From NCBI RefSeq assembly GCF_037126465.1, contig NC_088209.1:23007146-23071145 (forward strand): a stretch of 64,000 nucleotides of DNA. The letters are read 5' to 3'. Positions within the stretch are counted from its first letter, which is position 1, and every line of letters starts with the position of its first letter. Made by a program: the position numbers and the translations under genes. Below, piece by piece: positions 32,320 to 43,146 of this stretch. Source of the stretch: Ornithodoros turicata (lineage: Eukaryota > Arthropoda > Arachnida > Ixodida > Argasidae). The notes under the pieces are model-generated. The model saw only the letters and a program-made list of their open reading frames with translations. It made no database searches and was not told the origin of the DNA.

Positions 32320-33155
32320 TTTATCCATAGTATATACCCATCTCTGAAAATTCCGTATTCACAAAATTTGTTATATGACCATACGATTATTCAAGATAAA
32401 GATATATGCAGTCGGTTTATGAACGCTTGACTTACGAATTCCCTGGGTATATGGACGGCGACCTCTTTGTGGGACAAGACACTTTCCCTTCCTCATTCCA
32501 GATGGTTGACGGTACACATAGGGATAATCTAGCCACTGAAGCATTTGAAGGTAATTGCAGAAGCTGCCTGAAGGCTGACTCGTCAGCATGTTTGTTTCTT
32601 AGTAGTCGGTAGGTTGTCTGGAGACGCCAGAACCCTATCAGGAACAGCGCGGATGTCGCGCCTTCTCCCCGACACCGGGCTTTCCTTTGTAACTTCCAAG
32701 TTGCCTGAAATGTTTCTTTTTTTTTTTTTCTTCTCAGAACTGCATTATTCACAAATTCTATTCACCAACATTAAGTGTGCCTAAACTTCCAGCTCCTTAA
32801 GCGCTATACTTTGTTTCAAAATTCCCAGCTCGTACTCGACTGTGACATATGCTGAGTTGCAAATCGGCCTTTCTCGTATTTTTCTTTTCCTTCAATTATC
32901 TGGCGTGCTGTATAAACTCAGAGTACATGCGTCATTTTGAGCTTGCGAAATGTTACACAAGCCACGAACACGGATACTGCTCGCGTTTTTTTTTTTTTTT
33001 TCTCTCCTTCTTCTTATTCTGTATAAAGTTAGGAGTCCAGTTCCGTCAAGGGAAAGGAATTTTGGCAACAGAACAACTGTTGGAATGTCTTCGAGTTTTG
33101 TGTTCAAACAAGGCTCGCAAAATTTTATGCCAGAAACAAAAACAAAAAAAAAAAA
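32320..33155. other. No gene seen
   Basis: T-rich run at 32716-32731 and at 32986-33003. Nothing coding. It lies just 3' of the tRNA-Gly(UCC) gene, which reads leftward. Confidence 0.35.
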
Positions 33156-33158
33156 AAC

Positions 33159-33230
33159 TGCGTCGGCCGGGAATCGAACCCGGGTCAACTGCTTGGAAGG
33201 CAGCTATGCTAACCACTATACCACCGACAC
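33159..33230 (-). tRNA. tRNA-Gly (anticodon UCC)
   Basis: The 72-base - strand sequence forms a complete cloverleaf. The acceptor GTGTCGG pairs with CCGACGC (with one U-G pair at position 2-71), discriminator A. The D-arm reads GTATAGTGGTTAGCA, the anticodon stem-loop CTGCCTTCCAAGCAG gives TCC, and the T-arm is CCGGGTTCGATTCCCGG. A long T run (about 33143-33156 as A on +) ends transcription. Very close to animal tRNA-Gly-UCC. Same strand and isotype as the gene at 16856. Confidence 0.95.
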
Positions 33231-33439
33231 CACGGAATCCCAATGGCCCATGTTCGTTCTTCGGCAACTTCCAACACTTCCTCTTCTCTGCCGAAGTCTG
33301 CATGTTTTATCATTATGGCGACAAAGACTCATTCTAATGATGATGGTTGGGGGTGCACACACATGAAGATGTTTTATCATTACAGCGACAAAGACTCATT
33401 CTAATAATGATGATGATGATGATTGAGGTGCCGGGGAGT

Positions 33440-33470
<31 letters not shown>
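33440..33470. repeat. (CA)n microsatellite
   Basis: Fourteen or so CA units (about 33440-33468). Confidence 0.95.
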
Positions 33471-33472
<2 letters not shown>

Positions 33473-33474
33473 CT

Positions 33475-33600
33475 TCCAAAGAAGAACCACCGTTATCCCT
33501 CCTGATCTCAGGAGAGCATTGGGAGTACCCCTTTTTGTGACAATCAATATAGCTGCATGCGCGTCCGAAAGAGGCGCATGGCTCCCGTTTTGTGAAGTCC
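33475..33600. mobile_element. Degenerate hairpin MITE fragment
   Basis: CCTCCTGATCTCAGGAGAGC, CCCCTTTTTGTGACAATCAAT and GGCTCCCGTTTTGTGAAGTC recall the MITE arms and loop. Ends are lost; 33600-34100 holds nothing recognisable. Confidence 0.45.
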
Positions 33601-34107
33601 TGCTTCTGCTTCGAGTGCCTCTACTCGTGCCCAGCGCGTTTCACGCTTCACTTTGTGCCGTTGGACATTCCAGGATATAACGCGTCACTTTCAATAGGCT
33701 TCTGTTTCGCTTGCTACCGTGGGTGTGCCCGCATCGATGCCAGTTATCGAGGAACCGTGTTATGCAAAACGGGTTGCGAAAGGTTCCCACGACGCTTTGT
33801 TGGCTTATATGACGTATTGAGTCGCACGGAAGCTCTGGGTAGGGTGCGAAAGAGGAGAAAGAGAACAGTTGCTTACATGTACTATATCGCGAGTACATAG
33901 CTGCTAACTGTAATGTCAAAGGCTGGAACTCAATACAAACAAAAGTAGTCGGATACATCCGCATTAGAAATAAGCTTATTTTAACCGGTACTAGTATTTG
34001 GCGTTGTATAGTTTTTGTTATCATAAGTACAGAATTTCGAAAATACGGTCGCATCTTAGCGCATAATACTCTCGCTCAATGTTTGAAGTTCTCGTATACT
34101 CGGAGTG

Positions 34108-34247
34108 CACTCTAAACACTAAACTTCACCGCATTGCACGCTCTGTGCCAGGGTTATCGAGAGTTATCGCTTCTGATTCGAGGAGAGAGGGGGCGTACGC
34201 CTTTTTGCGTCAATTATCGGGTATCCAAGCTGACAAAAAAAGGCGTT
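34108..34247. mobile_element. MITE left arm and loop, cut by the next copy
   Basis: CACTCTAAACACTAAACTTC to AAAAAAAGGCGTT, where the next MITE (34248) starts without a gap. The right arm is missing. Confidence 0.75.
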
Positions 34248-34496
34248 CACTCTTAAAAATGAACTTCACCGCATAGCACACTCCTAGCCAGCCATCATCT
34301 CGAATGATATCTTTGTCTGCCCTGATTTGTTGAAAATGGGAGGCGTACGCCTTTTCTGTGACAATTATGAACAGCATAAGTGTCACAGAAAAGGCGTACG
34401 CCTCGCGTTTTCAACAAATCAGGGCAGATAACGATATCATTCGAGATGATGGTTGGCTAGGAGCGTGCTATGCGGTGAAGTTCATTTTTAAGAGTG
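34248..34496. mobile_element. Hairpin MITE family A, best-preserved 249-bp copy
   Basis: The arms pair almost perfectly from CACTCTTAAAAATGAACTTC through TTGTTGAAAATGGGAGGCG to a loop around TGACAATTATGAACAGCAT. TA follows the right end; the left neighbour is TT because the element sits in another copy. The internal GGCGTACGCC palindrome occurs in both arms. Confidence 0.9.
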
Positions 34497-34793
34497 TACG
34501 ACCCCATCTCTCCCATCGAATCAGCGATAATCCTATCATTCTTGGTAATGGTTGGCGTAGAGCGTGCTATGCGGTGAAGTTCATTTTTAAGAGTGTACGA
34601 CCCCATCTCTCCCATCGAATCAGCGATAATCCTATCATTCTTGGTAATGGTTGGCTAGGAGCGTGCTATGCGGTGAAGTTCATTTTTAAGAGTGTACGAC
34701 CCCATCTCTCCCATCGAATCAGCGATAATCCTATCATTCTTGGTAATGGTTGGCGTAGAGCGTGCTATGCGGTGAAGTTGAGTTTTTGGAGTG
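34497..34793. repeat. Tandem triplication of a 99-bp MITE right arm
   Basis: Three units of exactly 99 bp (34497-34595, 34596-34694, 34695-34793), each TACGACCCCATCTCTCCCAT ... TTTAAGAGTG (the last ends TTTGGAGTG). Unit 2 has GGCTAGGAGCG where units 1 and 3 have GGCGTAGAGCG, so it is mosaic between families A and B. The array directly follows a complete MITE. Since 99 is a multiple of three, it makes a spurious repetitive ORF. Confidence 0.9.
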
Positions 34794-35022
34794 TGGGGTA
34801 CACAGTGACTCTCATAAATATCATATATATTAATAACTCATTGTTTTTGTTAGAAATACAAAAACTATAAAATCGCCAGAATTTGCGTAAAATGCACGAA
34901 AACCGGGTGTCGTATGAGTGATATGACCCTAATTCCTTGAACTTTCCATGTTACATTCCTTCGTCTTCCACATCCCACATCATCATCATCCATTCATCTA
35001 TGTTGTTGTTGTTGTTGTTCCA

Positions 35023-35158
35023 CACTCTTAAGAATGAACTTCACCGCATAGCACGCTCCTAGCCAACCATGATCTCGAATGATATCGTTATCTGCCCTGA
35101 TCTGTTGAAAACGGGAGGCGTACGCCTTTTTGTGACTCTTACGCTGTTCACAATTGTC
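35023..35158. mobile_element. MITE left arm and loop only
   Basis: CACTCTTAAGAATGAACTTC through GGAGGCGTACGCCTTTTTGT to CTGTTCACAATTGTC, then unrelated sequence. It is preceded by a (GTT)n tract at 35003-35019. Confidence 0.75.
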
Positions 35159-35159
35159 C

Positions 35160-35700
35160 ATTGCGCCTCGGGGTATATAGTGGGCCGCACCTCATGTGGC
35201 GATTTTCCCCATTCATCATCATTAATGTATCTGTTGTTTGAGGCGTCACAGGAAAATGCGGGGGTCGGGGAGTAAGGAAACCGCACGTCACAAAACACGA
35301 GAGAGTTAACGATGGCAGCGAAAACAATGCCAGACCCCAAGCCGATGACAAATTTCACATTCATGTAAGGGATTTTCGTTCTGTGAGCAGTTGGACAGTG
35401 TCTTAAAAGAGCACTGGGGCAACCTCATTTTTTTTATTTTTTTACTTATTATTATTAGTATTATTATTATTTGTCTGCCCGTTCTGCAACGAATAAAATG
35501 AGCTGCTACGAAAGCACGACGGGCCCCGGGGTCCTGCATCGCCTCTGGTTCGCGGGTCTTCTACTGCTGGAAAGAACGCATCGGAGGATGAGGGAATGTC
35601 GTGACGTAGCCCGTTGCCCTGTCATGTGATTCGTGTCGTAGATCGGCGCGTGAGTTGAGAAGAAAGAAAGAAAGAAAGACAAAGGCACGGGGACTTCCCC
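35160..35700. other. No gene seen
   Basis: (TTA)n-like stretch at 35446-35470 and AAAG repeats at 35660-35682. No coding region. Confidence 0.35.
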
Positions 35701-35701
35701 A

Positions 35702-35949
35702 CACTCTTAAAAATGAACTTCACCGCATAGCACGCTCTTAGCCAACCATTGCTACAAATGATATCGTTACCTGCCCTGATTTGTTGAAAACGGGAGGCGT
35801 ACGCCTTTTCTGTGACAATTATGAACAGCATAAGTGTCACAAAAAGGCGTACGCCTCCCATTCTCAACAAATCAGAGCAGATAACGATATCATTCGAGAT
35901 GATGGTTGGCTAGGAGCATGCTATGCGGTGAAGTTCATTTTTAAGAGTG
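35702..35949. mobile_element. Hairpin MITE family A, 248 bp, flanked by CA
   Basis: Complete arms and loop. The dinucleotide on both sides is CA, not the TA seen at most copies. Confidence 0.85.
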
Positions 35950-35998
35950 CACATAACGCGATAGGATCGTTTCGGCCGTCGGCGGCTGCCTTCTCCGA

Positions 35999-36125
35999 GT
36001 GTTTTTGTAAATTTCATTGCGCAGTGAGAATGCACCGCAGAGCGAAAATATTTTGCATGGTGACTCCTTGACAGATGAGACAGGGATTCGAACCACGTTA
36101 AATGTCACCTTATTGCTCCTTTAAG
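35999..36125 (+). repeat. Dispersed repeat, inverted copy at 49137-49275
   Basis: The words CACCGCAGAGCGAAAATATT, TTGCATGGTGACTCCTTGAC and ACGTTAAATGTCACC occur in reverse complement at the second site. Family not recognised. Confidence 0.65.
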
Positions 36126-36789
36126 ACGGAACTCAGGCTGGGCAAGCACCACTTTATTCGAATGAATGATGATGGTGGTTGGAGTGTTATATAGCACACG
36201 ACACTCTTCTCTATATTGACGAATATTGTAGCTCGCGGAGAGAGAGAGAGAGAAAAAAAAAAGGTGGTTAGCGTGCAATGCGCACGCGAGCCTTGGGTAT
36301 CTGTATCAGGAGCCTTATCGATCCGAAAGAGAGAATGCACCCAGAGCCCGCGTGCGCGCACACGATAAAACCTAGAAACAAGGAGCTGCTTCTTTATTTT
36401 TGGGCTACAACGGTAACGCTTTCTGCAGGACCACACGTAACCGTATTCCGCGAGAGCTGCAGTAAAACCAGATTTGATTTTTATTTCGCACTGAAGTGCC
36501 ACAAAAATTAAACTCGCACGGAATGAAAGATACCATTACCTTCATTGCAATACAAAAGGAACGCGATTCATCCGTTGCGTCGTTGGTCGTTTATGAGGGG
36601 AAGAAACCGAAATGTACTCCTTCCCTCTCCCTCTTCTCCTCGAGAATCCCGCCAATGCGGAGAGGCCTCGCGGATTGGTGTCTTCAAACGATCCCCCGCG
36701 ATGATTGGACAAGTTTGAGGAAACTAATGAGAGCATGCTCGTTATTGTCGGCCTTCTTGAGGATGAGGAGGGGAAGAGAGAACCCGTAT

Positions 36790-36985
36790 ATTAACACGAG
36801 CGACATCGTCACGGAAGATTGTAGTGGAAGAAAAGGCGAAAACATTGCTCAAGGAGTTCCGTCCCGTGTTATATGTCGAGCATTCACACGGTGTCGTTGC
36901 CATTAGCAGACGACACTTAGCAGACGACACCGCAGGCGTCCTTTCCTGTCGCCTGCTACGGAATATCTTGTGGATGTGTCGCAAT
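36790..36985 (-). repeat. Dispersed repeat with GCAGACGAC words
   Basis: CAGACGACAC repeats twice near 36905-36930, followed by TGTCGCCTGCTACGGAATAT. The same sequence lies in the other orientation at 51270-51470. Both copies translate to similar strings (HKIFRSRRQ), which shows shared origin, not coding. Confidence 0.5.
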
Positions 36986-37260
36986 TGTAATGGTAATGTA
37001 ATGGTAGCGTGATGTTACACGTAAGATTTGTGTGTCACGCGTAAGGTAAGGTGCGTCGCAGGATGTGTCCCCACGGTTAGCAGTGCACGTGAAGGCCCGA
37101 CGTTGAGCGCTCGTGCTCACGTGACAGGAGAAAGAGATGACGTTTCTTGCATCTTCCGCTGGAGTATTCAAGGGAATGTCGCTCGTGTGAAATTACTGCT
37201 TCTTTCCCCCATAAATCACGAACGAAGCAACAGATAAATCCCGTTCCTTTTATGTTAATG

Positions 37261-37345
37261 TCAAGGCATATTTAATTATAATACATTAATATTAATATAT
37301 TAAATATATTAATTATTTTATATTTAATTATATAATGATCAAGGC
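37261..37345. repeat. AT-rich low-complexity tract
   Basis: Built almost only of TAATTA/ATATTA words. Confidence 0.85.
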
Positions 37346-37567
37346 ATCAAGGTAATATATTTCATTCCGCTAGGAGAAATTGTTGCGCTTGAGTGGCCCT
37401 TAAATTTACGACGCACCATTTCGTCACTGGAACATTTCATATGGTTGTTTAGATTGCGTTTTTGTTGTGTTTGAAGGATGGCATGCGACTGTGTGTGCTG
37501 TAGAATTGAAGGCTAAAAATACATAGCTAGAATAGCATATACATGTAGGAATATATGAACACGTTAT

Positions 37568-38138
37568 GTGAGACAACAAGACGAAGAACACGCGGACCAC
37601 CCAGCCATATGGTTTCACCACATTGGAGCTTCATATTGAAGCAGCACAGTTCTTGAATCATTTATCAATACAACGGTACTGATAGCAAGTTATATTGAGA
37701 CAGTGAGTGAGGTTGATATGCCTTCCATGAGGGTTTGCCAGTCTGTGCATCAGCTTTATCTCGTCTCTTGGTTACATTTGATGGTAATCTCTCTTGACAC
37801 TTTCAGGAAATAGCAACACGGAACCTTTTCTTCTAACAACTTTTATAAGTGCTCGGAGGAACTGATTTTTATTACACATCGAATGAAAATATGACTTTTA
37901 AATCACACATTACGAGGCAAGCGAGCTGATGTAATGAAGCAGTTCGTCCCTTCGTGTCTGTTGTCTTCGTGTCTTCTCATATATACTCAGGGAAATGTTA
38001 CCTATACAAAACATATTTCGTGCAAGGCTGGCTTGGCTGGTTGTGTAATGTGGACGGACCTGAGAGTTTTTACAACATTTCTTGCCTCATGTACTTCGGC
38101 CAAGTTTTGCAGGCCCGTTTAGTATTTTCAGTTGACAC
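37568..38138 (+). repeat. Large dispersed repeat, copy 1
   Basis: Matches 43147-43823 in reverse complement over most of its length. Landmarks in order are GGTTTCACCACATTGGAGCT, TATATTGAGACAGTG, CCATGAGGGTTTGCCA, GGAAATGTTACC and CCAAGTTTTGCAGGC. Stops occur in all frames, so it is not a current gene. Possibly part of an old retroelement; family unknown. Confidence 0.7.
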
Positions 38139-38429
38139 GGTATCAAGGTTATGGTATCACGGTATCAACGTTATGTACTAGGGGTGGCAGCACAGTTGAA
38201 CAAAAAAAAAAAGCAAAAAATAAAACAGACGGGGTGCCCTTGACGACAGGACACGTATCGTTTACCCCTGTCTCATCCCGACTCTTACCGGTGGTGCAGA
38301 CACTTGCGTGAACGTGCACAGTGCGGCCCCACCACATACATGCGTCACGAACGTGTTAGTATATGCTATACAGCAATTATGTTAGTCCAACAGTTCACGG
38401 CAGACAACGCCAGGATCACTTTCGATATC

Positions 38430-38740
38430 ACGTAATTATATATTTCGATATCACGTAGCAGTAGCTTAATTACTTTCGCAAGTGACTCGTAATGCATATG
38501 GAGTCATTTGTGGAATTAATTTGCACGTAAAATACCTCTTTTTCACCGTTTTACTAGTTTGAAGCATTCATCAAATTTCTGTGCTGCCTTTGCAGTCTCA
38601 GTTCAGGCATGTTCTTGTGTTTTTGCTAAACATTTCGGAAGATTTCTAGTCATCCTTATTCCTACTTCACTGGTCGTTTCATTTGTCATTTCAATAAACA
38701 TTTCCATATTTGTACCGCGTTCCTCAGGGTAGAAAAAATG
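38430..38740 (+). repeat. Dispersed repeat with AATTAC words
   Basis: Shares a series of words in the same order and orientation with 54130-54430: GCATTCA.CAAATT, CTCAGTTCAG, TTCTAGTCATC, ATTTCCATATTTGTA and CGCGTTCCTC. Confidence 0.6.
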
Positions 38741-38904
38741 TTGCGCGTCAAACTAACAAACAAATTCGATATTATATTGCTTATATTTATTTTCGACTCA
38801 ACTCAATTCAATTACTACTCAGAGTAACACTGTTACTGTAATTAAGTCACAGTTATATGATTTTGCAACAGTAACTTTAATTGAATTACTCTCACGGGCA
38901 TGTA

Positions 38905-39107
38905 CAGGGTTGGGTGTGTGCTATATAAAAGGTCAGTCACATTTTCGCTCGCGACGCGAACAGAATTTCGCTGCCACACACTGAAGAATATTGTTTGTAG
39001 GTTTCTCTGGCATAAATCCTTCACTGTGTGGCAGCGGAAGTCTGTCCGTCTAGTAGTTATCGCGTCACGAGCGACAATGTGAATGACCTTTTATAGCACA
39101 CACCCTG
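38905..39107. mobile_element. TA-flanked foldback MITE (CAGGGT family)
   Basis: Starts CAGGGTTGGGTGTGTGCTAT and ends TATAGCACACACCCTG with TA on both sides. The arms include AAAGGTCA.TCACATT and GTCGCTCG.GACGCG. 203 bp, no ORF. Confidence 0.8.
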
Positions 39108-39109
39108 TA

Positions 39110-40735
39110 TATACGTAATTGTCACTCAACTACTTCTGAAAAGTACTTTTTTTACAGGACAGCCGGCTCCACACAGTCATGAAACTCCATATTGCTTTTC
39201 TGTTCCATGCAATCTAATACAATCCAACAAAAGTGACTGTGACTATAACGCGTATTTATTTATGCATACTGCAACGTCGGAGGCTCATTGCGACACACCT
39301 GTGCCAAACAACAAAAACAACAACAACCTCACTGTAATGATGATTTCATCGCCATACAAAAGCGATACTGATTGTTCCATTATTTGAGTATAACTCTACG
39401 AGTGACATACTCCGAGAGTGTAAGATCGTCGCCAACATGGCTACACCCCTTTCAACGCGTTCCGGTTGAGCAGTTACCCCAGCATGCTCACAACCTCTCC
39501 ATCCGCCAGTGCTCTATAAGGAAAAGTATAAAGCCGTATGCAAATGCAAAGGGAGCGGTAGCGTAGGCAGTCTTCCTGAAGCGATCCGGTTCTCTCTATA
39601 TCGAATGCGTCACAGAGGAACCTTTTCCCCCACGACTCGCAGCTCAGAGGTCGGCGAACATCGAAGCTCTTGCGCAACAGGTGCCATTTGTGGACACAAA
39701 GCCGAACTGGTTTCGTCTCCCATATTCCTTTGGCTGCGGCGCACTTCTGAGCTTCGACGACGTATTCACGCGACCACGCCATAATCCAGAATATCGTCGA
39801 GTGATAGACGCCGGGGGAAGTACACCGAGATCTCGTTAACCTGTGTGCAGGGTCTCAATGGGATGATCCTGCATGTTAGAACAGGGTTGATTTAAATGGA
39901 TCGTCTTCGCAACCAGGGGCGTCGGAAGTCCTCGTTTTTGTTTATTTTCAGTTCCTTTCTTTTTCTTTCTTTTCGTTTATTTTTCAGTTTCTTTTTCGGA
40001 ATAGCAAGCTGGCGATAGCCTGGCTGACATTTCCTTTTCTCTCTTTCCTTTTTTCCTTTCACTCTATTAATCATATCCCCCCCCCCCTTCACGGCAAGGG
40101 GGAGCGAGCCCTAACCCAACCTAACCTAACCAGGAGGAGAACGCACTGCGGTGAATGGAGTTATAGATTGAGAAGTGCGGCATATACAAAAATGAGATCC
40201 ATTAGAAATGACTCGTCCAAGTGATCCGATGACGGTGGTACTGGACGTTGTAATGCAGATGGGGAAGGCCATCTCGCCTTCTTGAACCTTGAGGTGAAAA
40301 AGCTCGCACTAGAGCAGCAGAAACTGCAATGTTTGTTGCTGGTTTCACTAAAGACAAATTTATAGAAGTAAGTGAGCGATGGCGTGTATCTTCAATTTTT
40401 TTTTGTTTTTGTTATCGTAAAAAGTACATTGATTTCTTGGGTAAATGGTGTTTATTGCTGCACTATACAGGCTCTGTCGATTATTCTAGCCATGGTTCAG
40501 GCAAAAACAGCCAGATAGGTCTCACGAGTTATCAAATGTACGAGCAGCGAACTCCTCGCCGCAGGATAAGAGCTTCCACCGAATGCTTCCCTGCGCTTAT
40601 ACCAAAAACAATGCAGTGTCCTTTGCTGGAGAGCAAATCTGCGTTTTCTTGTGCCATCTATGCAAGACTATACTCCATGGCAACCATGCTGAAACACTTC
40701 AAAATGCTTTCTTGCTCCTCATTTTGAAAGGACTT
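39110..40735. other. No confirmed gene
   Basis: Open frames of about 90-100 codons overlap antisense at 39474-39784 without resemblance to a known protein. There is a pyrimidine-rich tract at 39950-40070, a C run near 40078-40088, then a short CCTAAC-type run (40109-40132). The run resembles the arthropod telomere unit but is too short to mean much. Confidence 0.35.
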
Positions 40736-40893
40736 CAGGGCCCGCTTGCACGAACGTTGAGGAAATTCCTCAGTGGCGTCCTCAGTAGCTTTGGCGGTGC
40801 TTTACGCACGAGCGGCGTTGAGGACTATAGCGCGTTCACGAAGTACCACCGACCACTGAGGAATCACCTCAAAGTTCGTGCAAACTGACCCTG
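40736..40893. mobile_element. Short foldback MITE, 158 bp
   Basis: CAGGGCCCGCTTGCACGAAC and TTGAGG.AAATTCCTCAG on the left are answered by CTGAGGAATCACCTCAA and GTTCGTGCAAACTGACCCTG on the right. No clear target duplication. Confidence 0.7.
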
Positions 40894-41307
40894 CTCTAAT
40901 AAATCGATGTGGTGTGACGTGATTTGGCGATATAAACATCGATCAATATCAACCAATGTGAATAGTAATGCGTATATATTATATACATGTAACACTCGCG
41001 TGGCGGTGACTTGGTGTGGAAGGGTGAGATGATGAGTGATTGGATGGTGAGAGCACTACAGGCTTATTATTTGCATTACTATTTACGTACAACGGATACA
41101 AGGAATACAAGGAAGTGAACTGGTTGTGTCGATGGCTGAATGCGGACTGCTTCGGACAACAGCCGCGTTGCTCGCAAATTGTTCTTCGAAGGAGTCCTCT
41201 CCCGGTTTTCTTGGAACTGAGGGGTCGCCCTTCGTGTAACACAGCTGTGGGATGGAGATGAGAATGTTCTGGGGATGGCTTGGCTATGTTACATAGTATA
41301 TGTATAC

Positions 41308-41470
41308 CGGGTGTTTCAGTTAAATCCCCGGGCTAAATAATTCGCGAACGGGTGCACCAATCGACGAACTTTCCTTTTTACAAGTATCGGTCCGATACCA
41401 CCTACAAGCTGCGCACCGTGTGAATGAGTGGGAGGCGCTCATTATTTAAATAAAATTTCAAATAAGTTTC
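41308..41470 (+). repeat. Fragment starting CCGGGTGTTTCAGTTAAATC
   Basis: The start recalls the CAGGGTGTTT ends of other elements in this window, but no matching right end was found. Followed by T/A-rich sequence and a (GTTGTT)n tract at 41681-41695. Confidence 0.35.
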
Positions 41471-41479
41471 GTAAGAAAC

Positions 41480-42490
41480 AACTTCTGAAGCAGTCTTCTG
41501 CTAGTCTCAATGTATGTCAATATACCAGCGCCTCTCAACGACCTTTCCTCTGGTGCCTTTTCTTCAACTGCCATTATTCCATTGACATTTCCTCTTTTTC
41601 TTCAAAAAAAAAAAAACATATATTTCCCCCTTGCCTTTGCTAGCTATGTGGCCCACATCATCATCATGCACTCATCTATGTTGTTGTTGTTGTTGGTGGT
41701 GGTTATGTGGCGATGTTCGGTTTTTAAAGTGCAGGATAAAGGCTGCTGTAAAGCGCCCCCTATGAATTCACGCGTGCCCTTTAGAGCTTGAACGAGACTA
41801 TGGAACATGGCGACTGTGCGTGGACACAAGAAACGAGAGAGGAGAGGCCACGATCTAGGAGCCATATCTAAATTTATCGGAGCGTGGGGGCTGAAATACC
41901 TCGCCGTGAATGTTCCGTTTGCAATGCGACTGACTCCTCCACGTCTTGCTTCTTTTGTCTCCTAGAGACTCATATGCCTTCTCGCCATACGTATCTTCGC
42001 GTCAGTCTTACGCCTATACCCTATACAGACCTACGGTCTTAGACATATAGGTCTCTGTCGAGCATGATTAGTGTTACGAAATTCAGGTACACAAGGTATT
42101 ATAGGGCAAACAAAGAACTGCATGGATGACGAGAGTATGGGAGAGGGTCACTTGGTGAATTCACTCAACCTCTCTTCTTGGCGATTAGGTACTTGTCCAT
42201 GGTCAAATCAAGTCCACCGGCGCTTTCCGGCACTAAAAGGGATTCGCTCCTCGGTGCTCACCACTATATTCTCCTCAAATTACCGAGGGCAATGGGGTAC
42301 TAGCCTCTCGCCCGCGGCAATGAATCACCCAATCATCGAGGCTGGTGTACATGACGTCAAGCGCAGCCTTTGAGCGGCTTGGAGCCACGTGACATGAGAA
42401 AACATGTTGATGCGTCGCAGGAGTCTTACTGCGGGCCGAATGAGGCAGTAGCGTGTTACAGTTTTTTTTACAGTTTTACAGTTCCCTCTC
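41480..42490. other. No gene seen
   Basis: A poly-A run at 41605-41618, a GTT/GGT tract at 41680-41702 and small ORFs. A repeated word TACAGTTTT occurs at 42457-42480. Confidence 0.35.
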
Positions 42491-42493
42491 GTA

Positions 42494-42832
42494 CACTTTT
42501 AAAAATGAGGTGGTGGTGGTGGTGATGGTGATGGTGAAAGGGCTTGCCGTTGTCGGCCTCACGTATGTGGGCATCGTCACGACTGACGCCCTGGGGAAAT
42601 GTGCGTCCTGGGCCGACTTCTAGGGGAACTGTGCCGACATATGTCTGAAAGCGTCTGAGGAAAAACCAGGAAACGGGAGGCGTACGCCTTTTTTGTGACA
42701 ATTATGAACAGCATAAGTGTCACAAAAAAGGCGTACGCCTCCGTTTTCAACAAATCATGGCAGATAACGATATCATTCGAGATTATGGTTGGCTAGGAGC
42801 GTGCTATGCAGTGAAGTTCATTTTTAAGAATG
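42494..42832. mobile_element. SINE-MITE chimera, TA-flanked at both ends
   Basis: The 15-base MITE end CACTTTTAAAAATGA (42494-42508) is followed directly by a (GGT)n tail and reversed SINE type 1 body (to about 42668, GAGGAAAAACCAGG). Then come AAACGGGAGGCGTACGCC, the MITE loop and a complete right arm ending TTTTTAAGAATG. TA precedes and follows the whole 339-bp unit, so it may have moved, or been preserved, as one element. Confidence 0.8.
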
Positions 42833-43146
42833 TAATTGCATGCGTATACAGCAACAACTCACGGCATTCCCTCCTACTGCGGTTCCGGTGCGGCAATATC
42901 TTTTCCCATGTCGCGTGACCAAACGTGACGTCACGTTCGCGTGACACGTGTGACGTCCTTCAGTCCTTCCGACAGGGTCACGACAACCAATTCCACGCTC
43001 AGGTCGGGATATAAGTGCGAGGAGGTGGGATGACGCGATACGGTGTGCTCCTGTCGCATTCATGTGTCCGCGGGTCAGTCAAATATGAGGCAGCCGATAT
43101 CATTCCCATCCAATGTATATTATATAAAAAAAAACTAGTTTTTTTA

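Noticed and set aside
25392..33468. Short regular repeats as a possible CRISPR array
   Set aside because: This is animal DNA and the repeats are microsatellites, a minisatellite and transposon arms without spacer structure.
34358..34870. 170-codon repetitive ORF on +
   Set aside because: The repeats are the 99-bp MITE arm units, whose length is a multiple of three. It is not a repeat protein.
36060..36095. GGGATTCGAACC, resembling a tRNA T-arm
   Set aside because: No cloverleaf around it. It belongs to a dispersed repeat, and the second copy at 49137 lacks it.
40109..40132. CCTAAC-type run resembling telomere repeats
   Set aside because: Only about four imperfect units; too short to be an interstitial telomere.
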